Source: Chitinophagaceae bacterium
GTDB lineage: Bacteria; Bacteroidota; Bacteroidia; Chitinophagales; Chitinophagaceae
Assembly: GCA_947454155.1 (NCBI GenBank)
Contig: CANGIT010000011.1
Location: forward strand, 1-64,000
DNA length: 64,000 bases
Direction of reading: 5' to 3'
Positions 9,311 through 17,597 of this stretch are shown piece by piece. The notes under the pieces are model-generated. The model worked only from the letters and a program-made list of their open reading frames with translations. It searched no databases and was not told the origin of the DNA. A program made the translations under genes and the position numbers. Position 1 is the first letter of the stretch. Every line of letters begins with the position of its first letter.

Positions 9311-9988
9311 ATGAAACAATTAAGTCTATTATTCATTGTCACCATTCTACTTATCTCATGTAAGAAAGAACTTGATGTTACTCAACAACAGAATAATCTG
9401 GTTGTTACCACATTAACCAACGACACCATTCCGTCGCCACTGTACGTTGGAGGAACTGTTAGCGGAGACACTTCTAATATAATTGAACGTGGTGTTGTCT
9501 ATGGTTTGTCAAACAACCTATCTGCAAATTCATACGATGTGTCTTACGGATCAGGAATCGGTTTGGGTGGATTTTATTGTCCATCAACTGAAAACGGAAA
9601 GATAACCTCTACAGGAGGTACATTTTCGGTAACCATTCAACACTTACTCAGTGGTATTGATTATTATGTCAGGGCGTATGTTGTTACTTGCGCCGGAGAT
9701 TCCATTTATGGAAACGTTTTACATATTGATCCAAGAAATTACCGCAGAAAAGTATCCAATTTTGATGGTGCCAATGTTTGGTGGACACCTGAATACGATC
9801 TTTTTGATTTAAGTACAGATAGGGTAATTACACCTGAAACAGACGGAAGTTATAATATCTATTTTTCATCAAATGAGAACCCATACGTTTATAGTGGGAC
9901 GTACACACCATCAGAATTACCAAGTTTGTTGATGTATAAATTCGGAACATTGGAGAGTTGTCAGAACTGGTGCAGTAATCATCATTGA
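9311..9988 (+). CDS. Lipoprotein with FN3-like fold
   Basis: 225 aa. Signal with lipobox LLISC, Cys17. Residues ~30-145 look like a fibronectin III-type domain as found in Bacteroidota surface lipoproteins (GGTVSGD...ERGVVYG... then SGIDYYVRAYVVT...GDSIYGN). The C-terminus has aromatic residues (VWWTPEYDLFD) and three late Cys (TLESCQNWCSN). Probably exposed on the outer membrane or in the periplasm. No enzymatic motif seen. Third gene of the WYL-flanked operon. Confidence 0.65.
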   Translation: MKQLSLLFIVTILLISCKKELDVTQQQNNLVVTTLTNDTIPSPLYVGGTVSGDTSNIIERGVVYGLSNNLSANSYDVSYGSGIGLGGFYCPSTENGKITSTGGTFSVTIQHLLSGIDYYVRAYVVTCAGDSIYGNVLHIDPRNYRRKVSNFDGANVWWTPEYDLFDLSTDRVITPETDGSYNIYFSSNENPYVYSGTYTPSELPSLLMYKFGTLESCQNWCSNHH

Positions 9989-10013
9989 TTTTATAATTTA
10001 ATAAGCGCTATAA

Positions 10014-10517
10014 ATGAATAGATATATCATAATTGTAGTTTCAATGTTTTTGTTCTCTTGTGAACAAAAGAACAATACTGCTCCAAATAAAACAACCGAT
10101 CCAGGTAATTCAAAGGTTAGTACAAAATCATTTTTGATTGTTTCTTCAAAAGACTCTATTGAAAATGATATATTGACAGTGACGGATGTTGATGCAGTGA
10201 AAGGTAGGACAATAACTCTATCTCATGATGAATACTCTAAATTAATGAAAACACCTACTAAAGATTTAAGTGTGAAAGAAATATCGTATCTACAAACCAT
10301 AAATGGTAATTATATTAAAAGACTTGGAATAGATGAAGTTTTTAATACCATTAATGCAGAAATGAAACGTTTAAAGGATAGTGGTTGTTCACCTGATGTT
10401 GTTTTTTTTGAAGAGTATGAAATTCTTTCAAAATATGCAAAACCCGATGCCGATCAACTGGAGAAAAGACTTCATTCAGGTATTAAACCAGAGGAACATC
10501 CTGTTGGTGAACCTTAA
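10014..10517 (+). CDS. Small lipoprotein, unknown
   Basis: 167 aa with lipobox MFLFSC, Cys16. The mature part has a Thr/Asn-rich linker, then a charged helical region (LSHDEYSKLMKTPTKDLSV) and a second helical half ending in a proline-rich tail. No family recognised. Last gene of the operon; a hairpin terminator follows at 10615-10641. Confidence 0.62.
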   Translation: MNRYIIIVVSMFLFSCEQKNNTAPNKTTDPGNSKVSTKSFLIVSSKDSIENDILTVTDVDAVKGRTITLSHDEYSKLMKTPTKDLSVKEISYLQTINGNYIKRLGIDEVFNTINAEMKRLKDSGCSPDVVFFEEYEILSKYAKPDADQLEKRLHSGIKPEEHPVGEP

Positions 10518-10596
10518 ACAGTTAATAGATAAAGACAACTATTATGTATTCATACTCTTCATAGAAAAATTGGAATCAATCTTTACTTTTTAGTAA

Positions 10597-10678
10597 AAGT
10601 GAACATTTAATCTAAAGGCGTTGATAATCAACGTCTTTTTTTATTTACTGCTAAAACGTCGCTAATTAATGTTCACTT
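10597..10678. repeat. 60-bp segment flanked by 11-bp inverted repeats
   Basis: AAGTGAACATT at 10597-10607 and AATGTTCACTT at 10668-10678 are perfect inverted repeats around a 60-base segment that contains the operon terminator. It lies 57 bases before a short tyrosine recombinase gene, so it could be an invertible or recombination site. It could also be only an extended secondary structure. Confidence 0.5.
10615..10641 (+). terminator. Rho-independent terminator of the lipoprotein operon
   Basis: AAGGCGTTGA (10615-10624), loop TAA, TCAACGTCTT (10628-10637), then more T residues. One G.T wobble in the stem. Confidence 0.75.
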
Positions 10679-10734
10679 AGGCGGCAGAATCACCGGTACT
10701 GTATATTTTAGCCACTCACCAAAATCAAATAAAA

Positions 10735-11358
10735 ATGAGTGCTAAAAATCAAAAGACAACAACCTATTCATTAGACTGGGACACCATCATCAATCTTGAA
10801 TCAAGACTGTTGAGAGATTTTCAAAATCAGAAGTCGAAGGAAAAATCAAGAGAACTGTTGATGATTTCTATTGGCACAAGACTTGGTCTTCGTGTCATAG
10901 ATAATTTGAGTTTGAAATGGAATGACTTAATGGAATTACAGGTGGGTGAGAGATTTATCAGAATTGAAAAGAAAACAGGCAAAGAAAGAATTCTTGTTAT
11001 GTCTACTAAACTGAGAGAAGTCCTCGATTCAGTCATTCAAATCATTAGTCCCAACCCAAATCATTTTATTTTCACTTCACAAAAAGGAAATGGATTAAAA
11101 CCAATGTCTATTCAATGTTTTAATTATATTTTAAAAAACATCATGACCGAATATAAGGTCCGATATATTGGGAACTGTTCAAGTCACTTGTTAAGAAAAT
11201 CATTTGTAGTCGGGTCTATAAAAAAAGGTTTCGAGAATGGAGATCACCTATCCTTAATAAAGGTGTCAAGACTTATCGGACACTCAAATGTCAGTACGAC
11301 ACTTAGATATACAAATTTTGAAACTTCAACTGCACTGTCTCTTTTTGAATTGTCATAA
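10735..11358 (+). CDS. Short tyrosine recombinase, catalytic domain only
   Basis: 207 aa with the complete tyrosine recombinase set: Arg in TRLGLRVIDNL, Lys in KKTGKER, HLLRKS (His-x-x-Arg), LIGHSNVSTT and the nucleophile in LRYTN. The usual N-terminal core-binding SAM-like domain is missing: only about 35 residues precede the catalytic fold. It is therefore about half the length of the 430-aa integrase at 18535. Such short enzymes can act in DNA inversion or resolution, or depend on another recombinase. The nearby 11-bp inverted repeats are candidate sites. ATG 10735 is the first start. Its own promoter must lie after the terminator at 10615-10641. Confidence 0.82.
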   Translation: MSAKNQKTTTYSLDWDTIINLESRLLRDFQNQKSKEKSRELLMISIGTRLGLRVIDNLSLKWNDLMELQVGERFIRIEKKTGKERILVMSTKLREVLDSVIQIISPNPNHFIFTSQKGNGLKPMSIQCFNYILKNIMTEYKVRYIGNCSSHLLRKSFVVGSIKKGFENGDHLSLIKVSRLIGHSNVSTTLRYTNFETSTALSLFELS

Positions 11359-11480
11359 CGTGAATTTTAAAAGACCGGTATTTCTCTGGCAGGTATAAAA
11401 AACAAAGTAAATTGGGTTAGAACCTGAAGATCTTGAGTCTGCGCATTGATGAATTTTAACTGGCGAATTACCACTGTTGT

Positions 11481-11768
11481 TCATTTATTTTTAATCCTGT
11501 CCAATAAATCCTCGAAGTAAACAACATCATCATTGTCTTTGAGGAATTGATTCAATTCTTTGTTTGATTTGAAATTCTCATATTGAAATATTATCTCAGA
11601 AATAAAATGGGTCATTGTTTCTTGGTCAGAAATGAAACCAACCACATCTGATTCTTTGTTCCTGATTTGGTTTTCAACATACAATTTTGAGAAGTCAATA
11701 ATTTCTTGATCAATTGATTTATTCTTTTTTATTTCACTGGCTACGATTCGGTATAGTTTGTTTTTCAT
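11481..11768 (-). CDS. Hypothetical 95-aa protein, partner of RHH gene
   Basis: Charged, largely helical soluble protein with no Cys, signal or known motif. It starts three bases after the stop of the 50-aa ribbon-helix-helix gene, so the two form a coupled pair like a toxin-antitoxin or plasmid-partition accessory operon. I do not recognise a toxin fold. Function unknown. Confidence 0.55.
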   Translation of the reverse strand: MKNKLYRIVASEIKKNKSIDQEIIDFSKLYVENQIRNKESDVVGFISDQETMTHFISEIIFQYENFKSNKELNQFLKDNDDVVYFEDLLDRIKNK

Positions 11769-11771
11769 GAA

Positions 11772-11924
11772 CTAATAATTAATCTTCGATTTTTCAATTT
11801 TATCATTTATGGTGTGACGAACAAATTCTGACACAGATTTCACGTCTTTTTTAGTTCCGATTTTTATTAGTTGAATCAGTTGTTTCTTACTAATCTTGAT
11901 TTTGATATTTTCTTCCTTTTTCAT
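11772..11924 (-). CDS. Small ribbon-helix-helix (CopG/Arc-like) protein
   Basis: 50 aa. A basic beta strand (NIKIKISKKQLIQLIKI) is followed by two predicted helices with the RHH-like pattern KDVKSVSEFVRHTINDKIEK. RHH dimers bind operator DNA and often autoregulate as antitoxins, or act as relaxosome accessories. The order RHH then 95-aa protein, three bases apart, suits an antitoxin-toxin pair. Confidence is limited by the short length. Confidence 0.6.
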   Translation of the reverse strand: MKKEENIKIKISKKQLIQLIKIGTKKDVKSVSEFVRHTINDKIEKSKINY

Positions 11925-12424
11925 AATTAATAAATATCATGAAGAATGAAATCTAATCTGATTGGTGGCGAAAATTTCAGAAAAAATAGATTATTACTTT
12001 GTTCCCCGGTCAGGTAGATCATGCGCTGAAAGTTGACTGGCTACAACTTGACTTTTTAAAATCCCGTCTACCATAAAATCACCGACTTTTAATCTGATGA
12101 TAATTTAAATTTTTAATAAATGGGTGATGTTTCACGAAAGATATAGTTCCAAATATATAATCAAGCCAGACAAAAATTTGATTTGAGATCAGGAAAAAAA
12201 GAATTTCCAGTATTAATCAAACTGGAAAAATGTGGATTCTAAAAATCGTAATACAGGATATTGATGAATTTTAAATTACCAATGAATACGACAAAAAAAA
12301 TCAGAAATTTGGTACTGCCTTACGACAAGTCATCTCTAAGTTGATCTCCTGTAAATAACGAAAAATGATAGGATTAAACCTAAAATATCATTTTTTTGTT
12401 AGCATTTAATCTTGATGTCAAAAA
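11925..12424. other. 500-bp gap with two hairpins
   Basis: No credible ORF. TTTCCAGT/ACTGGAAA (12204-12228) is followed by a T-run on the minus strand. AAAAATGATA/TATCATTTTT (12361-12395) is a perfect 10-bp stem just beyond the 12425 gene. Both could end minus transcription from that gene. The rest must contain the promoter of the RHH pair. AAGTTG/CAACTT (12030-12049) is a weaker hairpin. Confidence 0.45.
12361..12397 (-). terminator. Terminator-like hairpin after the zinc-ribbon gene
   Basis: Perfect 10-bp arms, 15-base loop, A/T flanks on both strands. It starts 28 bases downstream of the minus-strand stop at 12425. Confidence 0.55.
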
Positions 12425-14290
12425 CTAAATTTTATAAATACTAGTTATATTTTCATTTTTCCTATAGTTCTGTTTTATTTTTTCTTCATGAATTCTTAAT
12501 CCATGGGGAACCTCATAACATTCACTTATTCCTTCAAAATAAATTTTAGGTTTATACTTTATTAATTTTGAATCAAGGTTTCTTGATACCTTACGATGGA
12601 TTGTTTGTTCCATATTAACAACATCATATACCGTACTTTTTATCACTCTTATTTTAACTATTTTGTACCCGGTCTTTTCGAATAATCTTGAATATCTTAC
12701 CTCTACTGAATTTTTAGTAATTCCAATTTTATAAAAGAATTCATCTTGGTTATAAAAAACGAGATAATACAAACTGATTTTATCTGAATCAGTTAATTTG
12801 AATTTATTAAAATATCTATTGACAATTAATTTGGTAAATGAACAATAAGGGCATCCTGTACCTAAAGTTCTATGTGAAATGTTGGTTCTCCAAAAATGTT
12901 GTTTTTCATTTAAACACTGCCACCAAACTTTTATATCACTTTTAGGAGATAGTGAAAATGGGTCTAAATTTTTGTTTTTTCCCCAATCCCACTCTTTCAT
13001 AAATGGAGGATTTAAAATTCCGATACTATCTTCTTTCAATGTGAAACGTCCTGAACAAAAGGGGCAACCAAAATTTCCTTTTGAAGTTCTTGAATAAATA
13101 GGGGTTTCCCATTTATGTTTTGAGTTAAAACGACAAACCCAATTTACTTTTTTGTGAGAACCTGGTCTTATATTTTGGGGATCAACTTCTTTATTACTTT
13201 CATAATCCCATTCTTGTATTAAGTCAGGAAAAAGATGAAATAACGATGTTTTTTCTGAAGATGTCCTACCAGAACATTTTGGGCATGTTGTTCCCTTTCT
13301 CTTAGTTCTATTGTATACATATGATTCCCATGTATGACCATATTTACATTTCCACCACACTATTCTACTAGATCCTACAGAAATCTCACTAGGGTCAATT
13401 TCTTTATTTTTTTCATAATCCCATTCTTTACATATATCAGGCCTTAAACTTTGTAATGAATTTGACTGATTTACTTTTGTACCCCTACAATATGGACAGC
13501 CGGAATGTCTGTGTGATTTTCTCCAAATATCACATTCATATGAATGTTTATTTTCACATATCCACCAAACAATTTTATTCGAGCCACTTGTAAATTCATT
13601 GGGATCTATATTCTTGTTTTTTTCATAATTCCATTCTTTTTCTAAATTTGGGTAATCTTGAAAAAAGGGAATTTTTCCTCTTTTATAAGTAATACACTTC
13701 CTACATCCAGATCCATTTGTCCTGTGATAAACCAGTGATTGATATGAATGTCCGTTTTTACATTTCCACCAAACCCTTTTGTTTGATCCCTTTGTTAGAC
13801 TTTCAGGTTTTAATTCTTTGTTTTTATCATAATCCCACTCTTCAATTAATTCTGGATGGGTTTTTACTATTGAATTAAATAAATTTTTACATGTCGGACA
13901 GGTAGTTCTTAATTTTACTCTTGTATCAACATTTTGAAACCAGGTATGTCCTTTTTCACATCGCCACCAAATTTTCTTACTGCTACCTACAGTTAAAACT
14001 CTTGTATCAATATTTTTGTTTTTATTTTCATCTATCTCTTTATATAAATCTGGAAAGATATTACTGAGTAGAGTACTTTCATTACTACATTTCTTACATT
14101 GAGTATTATGTTTTACTCGATTTATTACTTTTTGTTTCCATTCATATCCACATTTAAAACATTTCCAATCAATTAATATTTTACTACTTCCAGTTGTAAT
14201 TTTGTTTTTGTCTAACCCTTTGTTTTTTTTATCATCCCAATCTTTCAAAAAATGTGGGAATTTAATTTTAACAAGATTTGATTTATTCAT
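12425..14290 (-). CDS. Seven-repeat zinc-ribbon protein with GIY-YIG-like C-terminus
   Basis: 621 aa. Seven tandem units of about 60-70 residues match the DUF4379/treble-clef zinc-ribbon family. Each has a P-x-L-x-x-EWD-x-x-KNK start, a GS-x-K-VWWKC middle and a CPYC end, with two Cys pairs per unit (for example KCKNGH and GCRKC). Near residue 500 the C-terminal domain begins LYYLVFYN...FYKIGITKNSVEVRY, resembling the GIY-YIG nuclease start (Y...KIG, then an Arg), with a later Glu in VVNMEQTIHRKV. Family members are found beside mobile DNA and are proposed DNA-binding or nuclease proteins. Activity is inferred. A DNA-targeting role such as homing or anti-phage restriction is plausible. Alone on the minus strand. 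Confidence 0.8.
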   Translation of the reverse strand: MNKSNLVKIKFPHFLKDWDDKKNKGLDKNKITTGSSKILIDWKCFKCGYEWKQKVINRVKHNTQCKKCSNESTLLSNIFPDLYKEIDENKNKNIDTRVLTVGSSKKIWWRCEKGHTWFQNVDTRVKLRTTCPTCKNLFNSIVKTHPELIEEWDYDKNKELKPESLTKGSNKRVWWKCKNGHSYQSLVYHRTNGSGCRKCITYKRGKIPFFQDYPNLEKEWNYEKNKNIDPNEFTSGSNKIVWWICENKHSYECDIWRKSHRHSGCPYCRGTKVNQSNSLQSLRPDICKEWDYEKNKEIDPSEISVGSSRIVWWKCKYGHTWESYVYNRTKRKGTTCPKCSGRTSSEKTSLFHLFPDLIQEWDYESNKEVDPQNIRPGSHKKVNWVCRFNSKHKWETPIYSRTSKGNFGCPFCSGRFTLKEDSIGILNPPFMKEWDWGKNKNLDPFSLSPKSDIKVWWQCLNEKQHFWRTNISHRTLGTGCPYCSFTKLIVNRYFNKFKLTDSDKISLYYLVFYNQDEFFYKIGITKNSVEVRYSRLFEKTGYKIVKIRVIKSTVYDVVNMEQTIHRKVSRNLDSKLIKYKPKIYFEGISECYEVPHGLRIHEEKIKQNYRKNENITSIYKI

Positions 14291-14664
14291 GACTTTCTTT
14301 TCTATAAACTCAATTTACATAAATTGATACTATATATTTCTATATTCATTTATATTACTTGATTTCGGAATATTCATTTGAAGTGATTAATACTAATGTT
14401 AATTCTATTTATTTTATCTTTTGGATTATACAATGTAAAGGTCAATAATTATTTATTGCAAATCCGGGCCAATCTGGTGGGGTTTTGAGAAGATTATGAG
14501 ATTACCACTTAGAAAATGATTGAAATTGACTGGTGCAAATCTAATTGCGTCTGGTGAATATTTCGTGACTTTTAGATCAATGGGAAGGGGGGTGAGCGGA
14601 ATTGGGGGGATGGGAAACCGGAGGTTTGAACTGCCGTTCATCTACCCTTCGGGTGTTGGGAGTA
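14291..14664. other. Intergenic gap with G-run cluster
   Basis: AT-rich except for a G-rich island. Four G-tracts (GGG, G6, G6, GGG) at 14582-14614 on the plus strand have loops of 2, 11 and 2 bases, which fits a G-quadruplex motif. CCCTTCGGG at 14646-14654 is a small hairpin. The 12425 gene promoter should lie at its left end. The short ORFs here look spurious. Confidence 0.45.
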
Positions 14665-15372
14665 TTATTTCACCAGTTTTTCCAAAAAGTAATTATGGTG
14701 TTTACGAATTTCAACTATTCTGGATTCAAAATTACTAATACCTAGAATATTAATTATTTCCAACGCATCAATAAGACTAGAACCTAAAATCAAATTGAAA
14801 AACTGTGTCCAACCAACCAGACCAACCAGTTCTTTTACATTTGCGCAAAATTCCTTGTCATCTATTTGTTTTAATTGGTCACAATCCATCTCAAATATTT
14901 TTTTAAATTTTTGATATTTTATTTTTATATCTAGATTTCGATTTGATTTATCTTTTTCAATAATTATTCCTTTATCTATAGTTTTATCTATTTCTCTATC
15001 TTTTTCTTTACCTATATCTATAACTTTATCTTTAAGGTTTTCTGGGTTTTCAAAAAAACCATCTGGGTTATTTATTAAACCACTTGGGTTTTTAATTTTT
15101 GGTCTACCACCTTTTCTTCCATTAATTCGATTACCCTCAACCTTTTGTTTATATTTTTCAATATTGTAGTCAAACACATCAGTGGCGCTAGAAAAAAATA
15201 AACTCGCCGCCTTGGTCATTGGTACTAAATCTTTACCGGTATGATATCTGAAGATATTCGTTAGAATTGAACTTTTTTCTTTGTCATTGAGCATTTCAAT
15301 ACTTGTACACCAGTTCAATTTTAGTAAAATGTTACTTGGATTAATTCCGTTTTCAATTGTTTTCTCTTTCAT
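14665..15372 (-). CDS. DUF6291 family protein (possible replication accessory)
   Basis: 235 aa. The N-terminal ~100 residues match the DUF6291 pattern: MLNDKEKSSILTNIFRYHTG, PMTKAASLFFSS, DYNIEKYKQKVEGNRINGRKGGRPK. The GRKGGRPK segment is followed by a repetitive charged linker of Asp/Lys/Glu (residues ~110-150), then a helical C-terminal domain. Relatives occur in Bacteroidota phages and mobile elements and resemble phage replisome organisers. A role in element replication is inferred, not shown. The linker is low complexity, common in such proteins. Confidence 0.72.
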   Translation of the reverse strand: MKEKTIENGINPSNILLKLNWCTSIEMLNDKEKSSILTNIFRYHTGKDLVPMTKAASLFFSSATDVFDYNIEKYKQKVEGNRINGRKGGRPKIKNPSGLINNPDGFFENPENLKDKVIDIGKEKDREIDKTIDKGIIIEKDKSNRNLDIKIKYQKFKKIFEMDCDQLKQIDDKEFCANVKELVGLVGWTQFFNLILGSSLIDALEIINILGISNFESRIVEIRKHHNYFLEKLVK

Positions 15373-15516
15373 TACTTAATTTTTAAAGTTTTTATTGGGA
15401 TACTATGTATTCCATTTCAATTATAAATACTGTAGATTTTTAAAAAAATCTTGTGGCTTCAAAAATTATTTTCTGGAACACTTTTTTTAAGTTGATGATA
15501 TTTATGAAGAAATAGA

Positions 15517-15696
15517 ATGATGAAAACACAGAAAAAACATCTCAAGTCAGAATTTATAAGACTCAGAATAGATCCCGTTGAAAAAAAAAGATTAGAGTTA
15601 TTATGTAGTATTACAAGAAGACAAAAATCAGACCTTATTCGTGAATCATTATTTGAACTATTCAAGAAAAAATATCCGGAGTGTTTAACGGATTAA
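15517..15696 (+). CDS. Small ribbon-helix-helix protein
   Basis: 59 aa from two adjacent ATGs (15517 or 15520). A basic tail, then strand FIRLRIDPVEKKRLELLC and helices RRQKSDLIRESLFELFKKK, the CopG/MetJ-type RHH pattern. It could be a repressor or a relaxosome accessory (MobC-like). It is divergent from the DUF6291 gene, so the two may share a control region. No toxin partner directly downstream. Confidence 0.62.
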   Translation: MMKTQKKHLKSEFIRLRIDPVEKKRLELLCSITRRQKSDLIRESLFELFKKKYPECLTD

Positions 15697-15920
15697 AACT
15701 GTTTAACCGAACAATTCTCTATCTATAAAGTCCGCACAAGTGACTTTAGGATCTGATCAAATTTTCAATTTACCCAGAAATTTTCCCAGGATTTTTTATG
15801 CGAGTTGATCCCCGCTGTCAATTTTTAGGTTTAAAACTATATAATAGGGGGATACTCCGGCACCCCGGGAGGGAGGAGGCTATTGTGTATTTTATTAATT
15901 TGCCAGAATAATATTTCAAG

Positions 15921-16961
15921 ATGAAAGTTTACATAACTGGTACAACAGAAATTAATAAATCATTGATTCAAGAAGTTTGTGATGAACTTAATGCACCCAA
16001 AGGATTAATGAGTTTTGGTGCTTTAGACGTAATCTCTCAAAAGGAGTTGTCTAAGATTGACAAAAGCTTCAACAATATCAATATGATAGATTCATTGTTT
16101 TTCACGGATCTATTCAAGATCTGTGATGATTACAGACATGAGAATAATATAAAAGATGACGAGTTTGTAATCTTACTCACCTCAATTAGAAATAATGCGA
16201 ATTGGTTTAGTGCAACAAAAAATAGAAACGTTTTTATTGACATTAATGACTGGGATAAATTCACAGGAAAAAACCCTAAGTATGGGATTAGTTATCAAGT
16301 AGTAGAAAATATTTTTCAATCTCTTATTGGAATTGATTACACAAACGCACCAAGTCATCCTAATGTACATATAGAAAATGATGGGTGTATAAATGATTTT
16401 TGCCAGAATAAATTGAAGGTTGTTATAAAACTCAGAACAGCAGATATATGTTTATCCTGCCAGAAAAAAGCAGCGGAACTAAGTGTTGATAAAAACATCA
16501 TGAATAATATTCAAGAGATTACAGAAAACATACGTAAAAATGTAAGGAAACTAAATACTTATAATAATGTAAGATTGGAAAAAGTAACAATAAATAAAAA
16601 CGGAAAAATAAAAATCGGTAATAAGAAAATAGAAATAAATGAATTACCATCAACTTTATTTATTTTCTTTTTAAATCAAGAAAAACCAACCAGTAAAACA
16701 AGTCTAAAAAAATATTTCAGAAAAATTTATGAGATATATGGAAAAGTAAATGGTCGGGGAAATAAGGATACAATTGAAAATTTAATTAATCCCAATGGAA
16801 AAGCGTTTAGACAAAATAAATGGCGCGTGAATCATGCGATAGGAAATTCAATCAGCGAATCTCTCTTAGGATATTATATAATAGATGAGGTGGAAGGTGA
16901 AAAATACTTCATCAGTCTTTCCAAAGAATACAAGGAAATAGATGAAAACATGACATTGTAA
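15921..16961 (+). CDS. Conserved unknown protein with Cys motif and wHTH-like tail
   Basis: 346 aa. Residues ~1-185 form a conserved unit with a NANWFSATKNRNVFID segment and GYSYQVVEN-like text (KYGISYQVVENIFQSLIG), then GCINDFC and KLRTADICLSCQ. The four Cys (C-x5-C and C-x2-C) are a likely zinc site. I know this GC-N-D-x-C/ADIC-x-x-C pattern from uncharacterised bacterial proteins of unknown activity. The C-terminal ~110 residues look like a winged-helix-type domain, ending in GYYIIDEVEGEKYFISL. A signal-sensing regulator or a defence component is possible. The upstream leader has a GC-rich hairpin (15855-15871). A strong terminator follows at 16984. Confidence 0.6.
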   Translation: MKVYITGTTEINKSLIQEVCDELNAPKGLMSFGALDVISQKELSKIDKSFNNINMIDSLFFTDLFKICDDYRHENNIKDDEFVILLTSIRNNANWFSATKNRNVFIDINDWDKFTGKNPKYGISYQVVENIFQSLIGIDYTNAPSHPNVHIENDGCINDFCQNKLKVVIKLRTADICLSCQKKAAELSVDKNIMNNIQEITENIRKNVRKLNTYNNVRLEKVTINKNGKIKIGNKKIEINELPSTLFIFFLNQEKPTSKTSLKKYFRKIYEIYGKVNGRGNKDTIENLINPNGKAFRQNKWRVNHAIGNSISESLLGYYIIDEVEGEKYFISLSKEYKEIDENMTL

Positions 16962-16983
16962 ATCAATTCAAAATCATAGGGTA

Positions 16984-17020
16984 AAGACGTCTTCGAAATT
17001 TTTTAGGAGACGTCTTTTTT
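16984..17020 (+). terminator. Rho-independent terminator
   Basis: AAGACGTCT (16984-16992) and AGACGTCTT (17008-17016) perfect arms, then T residues. It closes the 15921 gene. Confidence 0.82.
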
Positions 17021-17154
17021 GTCATTTGTAGTGTTCTCTATATAAGACCTTTGTGTCACAAAACCTACAAATATGAGAAAAAGAATAAGAAGTCCTGTTT
17101 AGGATGTAATTATTGCTAATTCGAATTATAATTTTTAATTAATAAATTAATAAA

Positions 17155-17556
17155 ATGTCAAACATTACAAAAAAAAGTCTGATAACAAAATTAAAATTAA
17201 CTGTGATTGAAGAGGGTGGTGACCAACTATATGAGGTACTTGATAATTTAGAAATATTGCTGAACTATTTTTTTCCTGAAGAAAAGGAAAGGATAAAAAA
17301 AGAAGTTGAAATTTTAGTAGTCAAATATAGCCACAAAATAGATGGAGATTACGATGAGTTTATGAGAATTGCAAATAAGACAAACGCCTTCAAAAAATGG
17401 AGTAACTTCTCTACAAAAATAACCGAAGGATTACCTACAGTCGCACATGCAGTAGTTGATTTATATTTTCAAATGTATATGATTAACCATGTTGACGTTT
17501 GCACTTGTCTTCTCATTAATGCCTATACAGAAGATATACAACCATTTTTAGATTAA
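17155..17556 (+). CDS. Hypothetical 133-aa helical protein
   Basis: All-helical acidic protein with no signal, Cys pair motif or known family. It includes EEKERIKKEVEILVVKYSH and a hydrophobic C-terminal half (AHAVVDLYFQMYMINHV). Forty-one bases before the HYTT protein gene, so probably the same transcript. If that gene encodes a toxin-like enzyme, this one could be its neutraliser, but nothing in the sequence proves it. Confidence 0.5.
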   Translation: MSNITKKSLITKLKLTVIEEGGDQLYEVLDNLEILLNYFFPEEKERIKKEVEILVVKYSHKIDGDYDEFMRIANKTNAFKKWSNFSTKITEGLPTVAHAVVDLYFQMYMINHVDVCTCLLINAYTEDIQPFLD

Positions 17557-17597
17557 CCATTAAAAACCTTTCGGTGTAAAGGTCAACCGTTAATATC

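Noticed and set aside
10692..11380. ACCGGTA on both sides of the short recombinase as possible crossover sites
   Set aside because: The 7-mer also occurs at 15234 and is a short palindrome-based sequence; two copies are not unusual.
12128..12140. TGTTTCACGAAAG, a half match to a parS site
   Set aside because: The second half of the palindrome is missing and it lies in the mobile element, not near parAB.
14453..14738. Short frames on both strands in the G-rich gap
   Set aside because: Both are low-complexity and overlap each other; one runs into the DUF6291 3' end. No family match.
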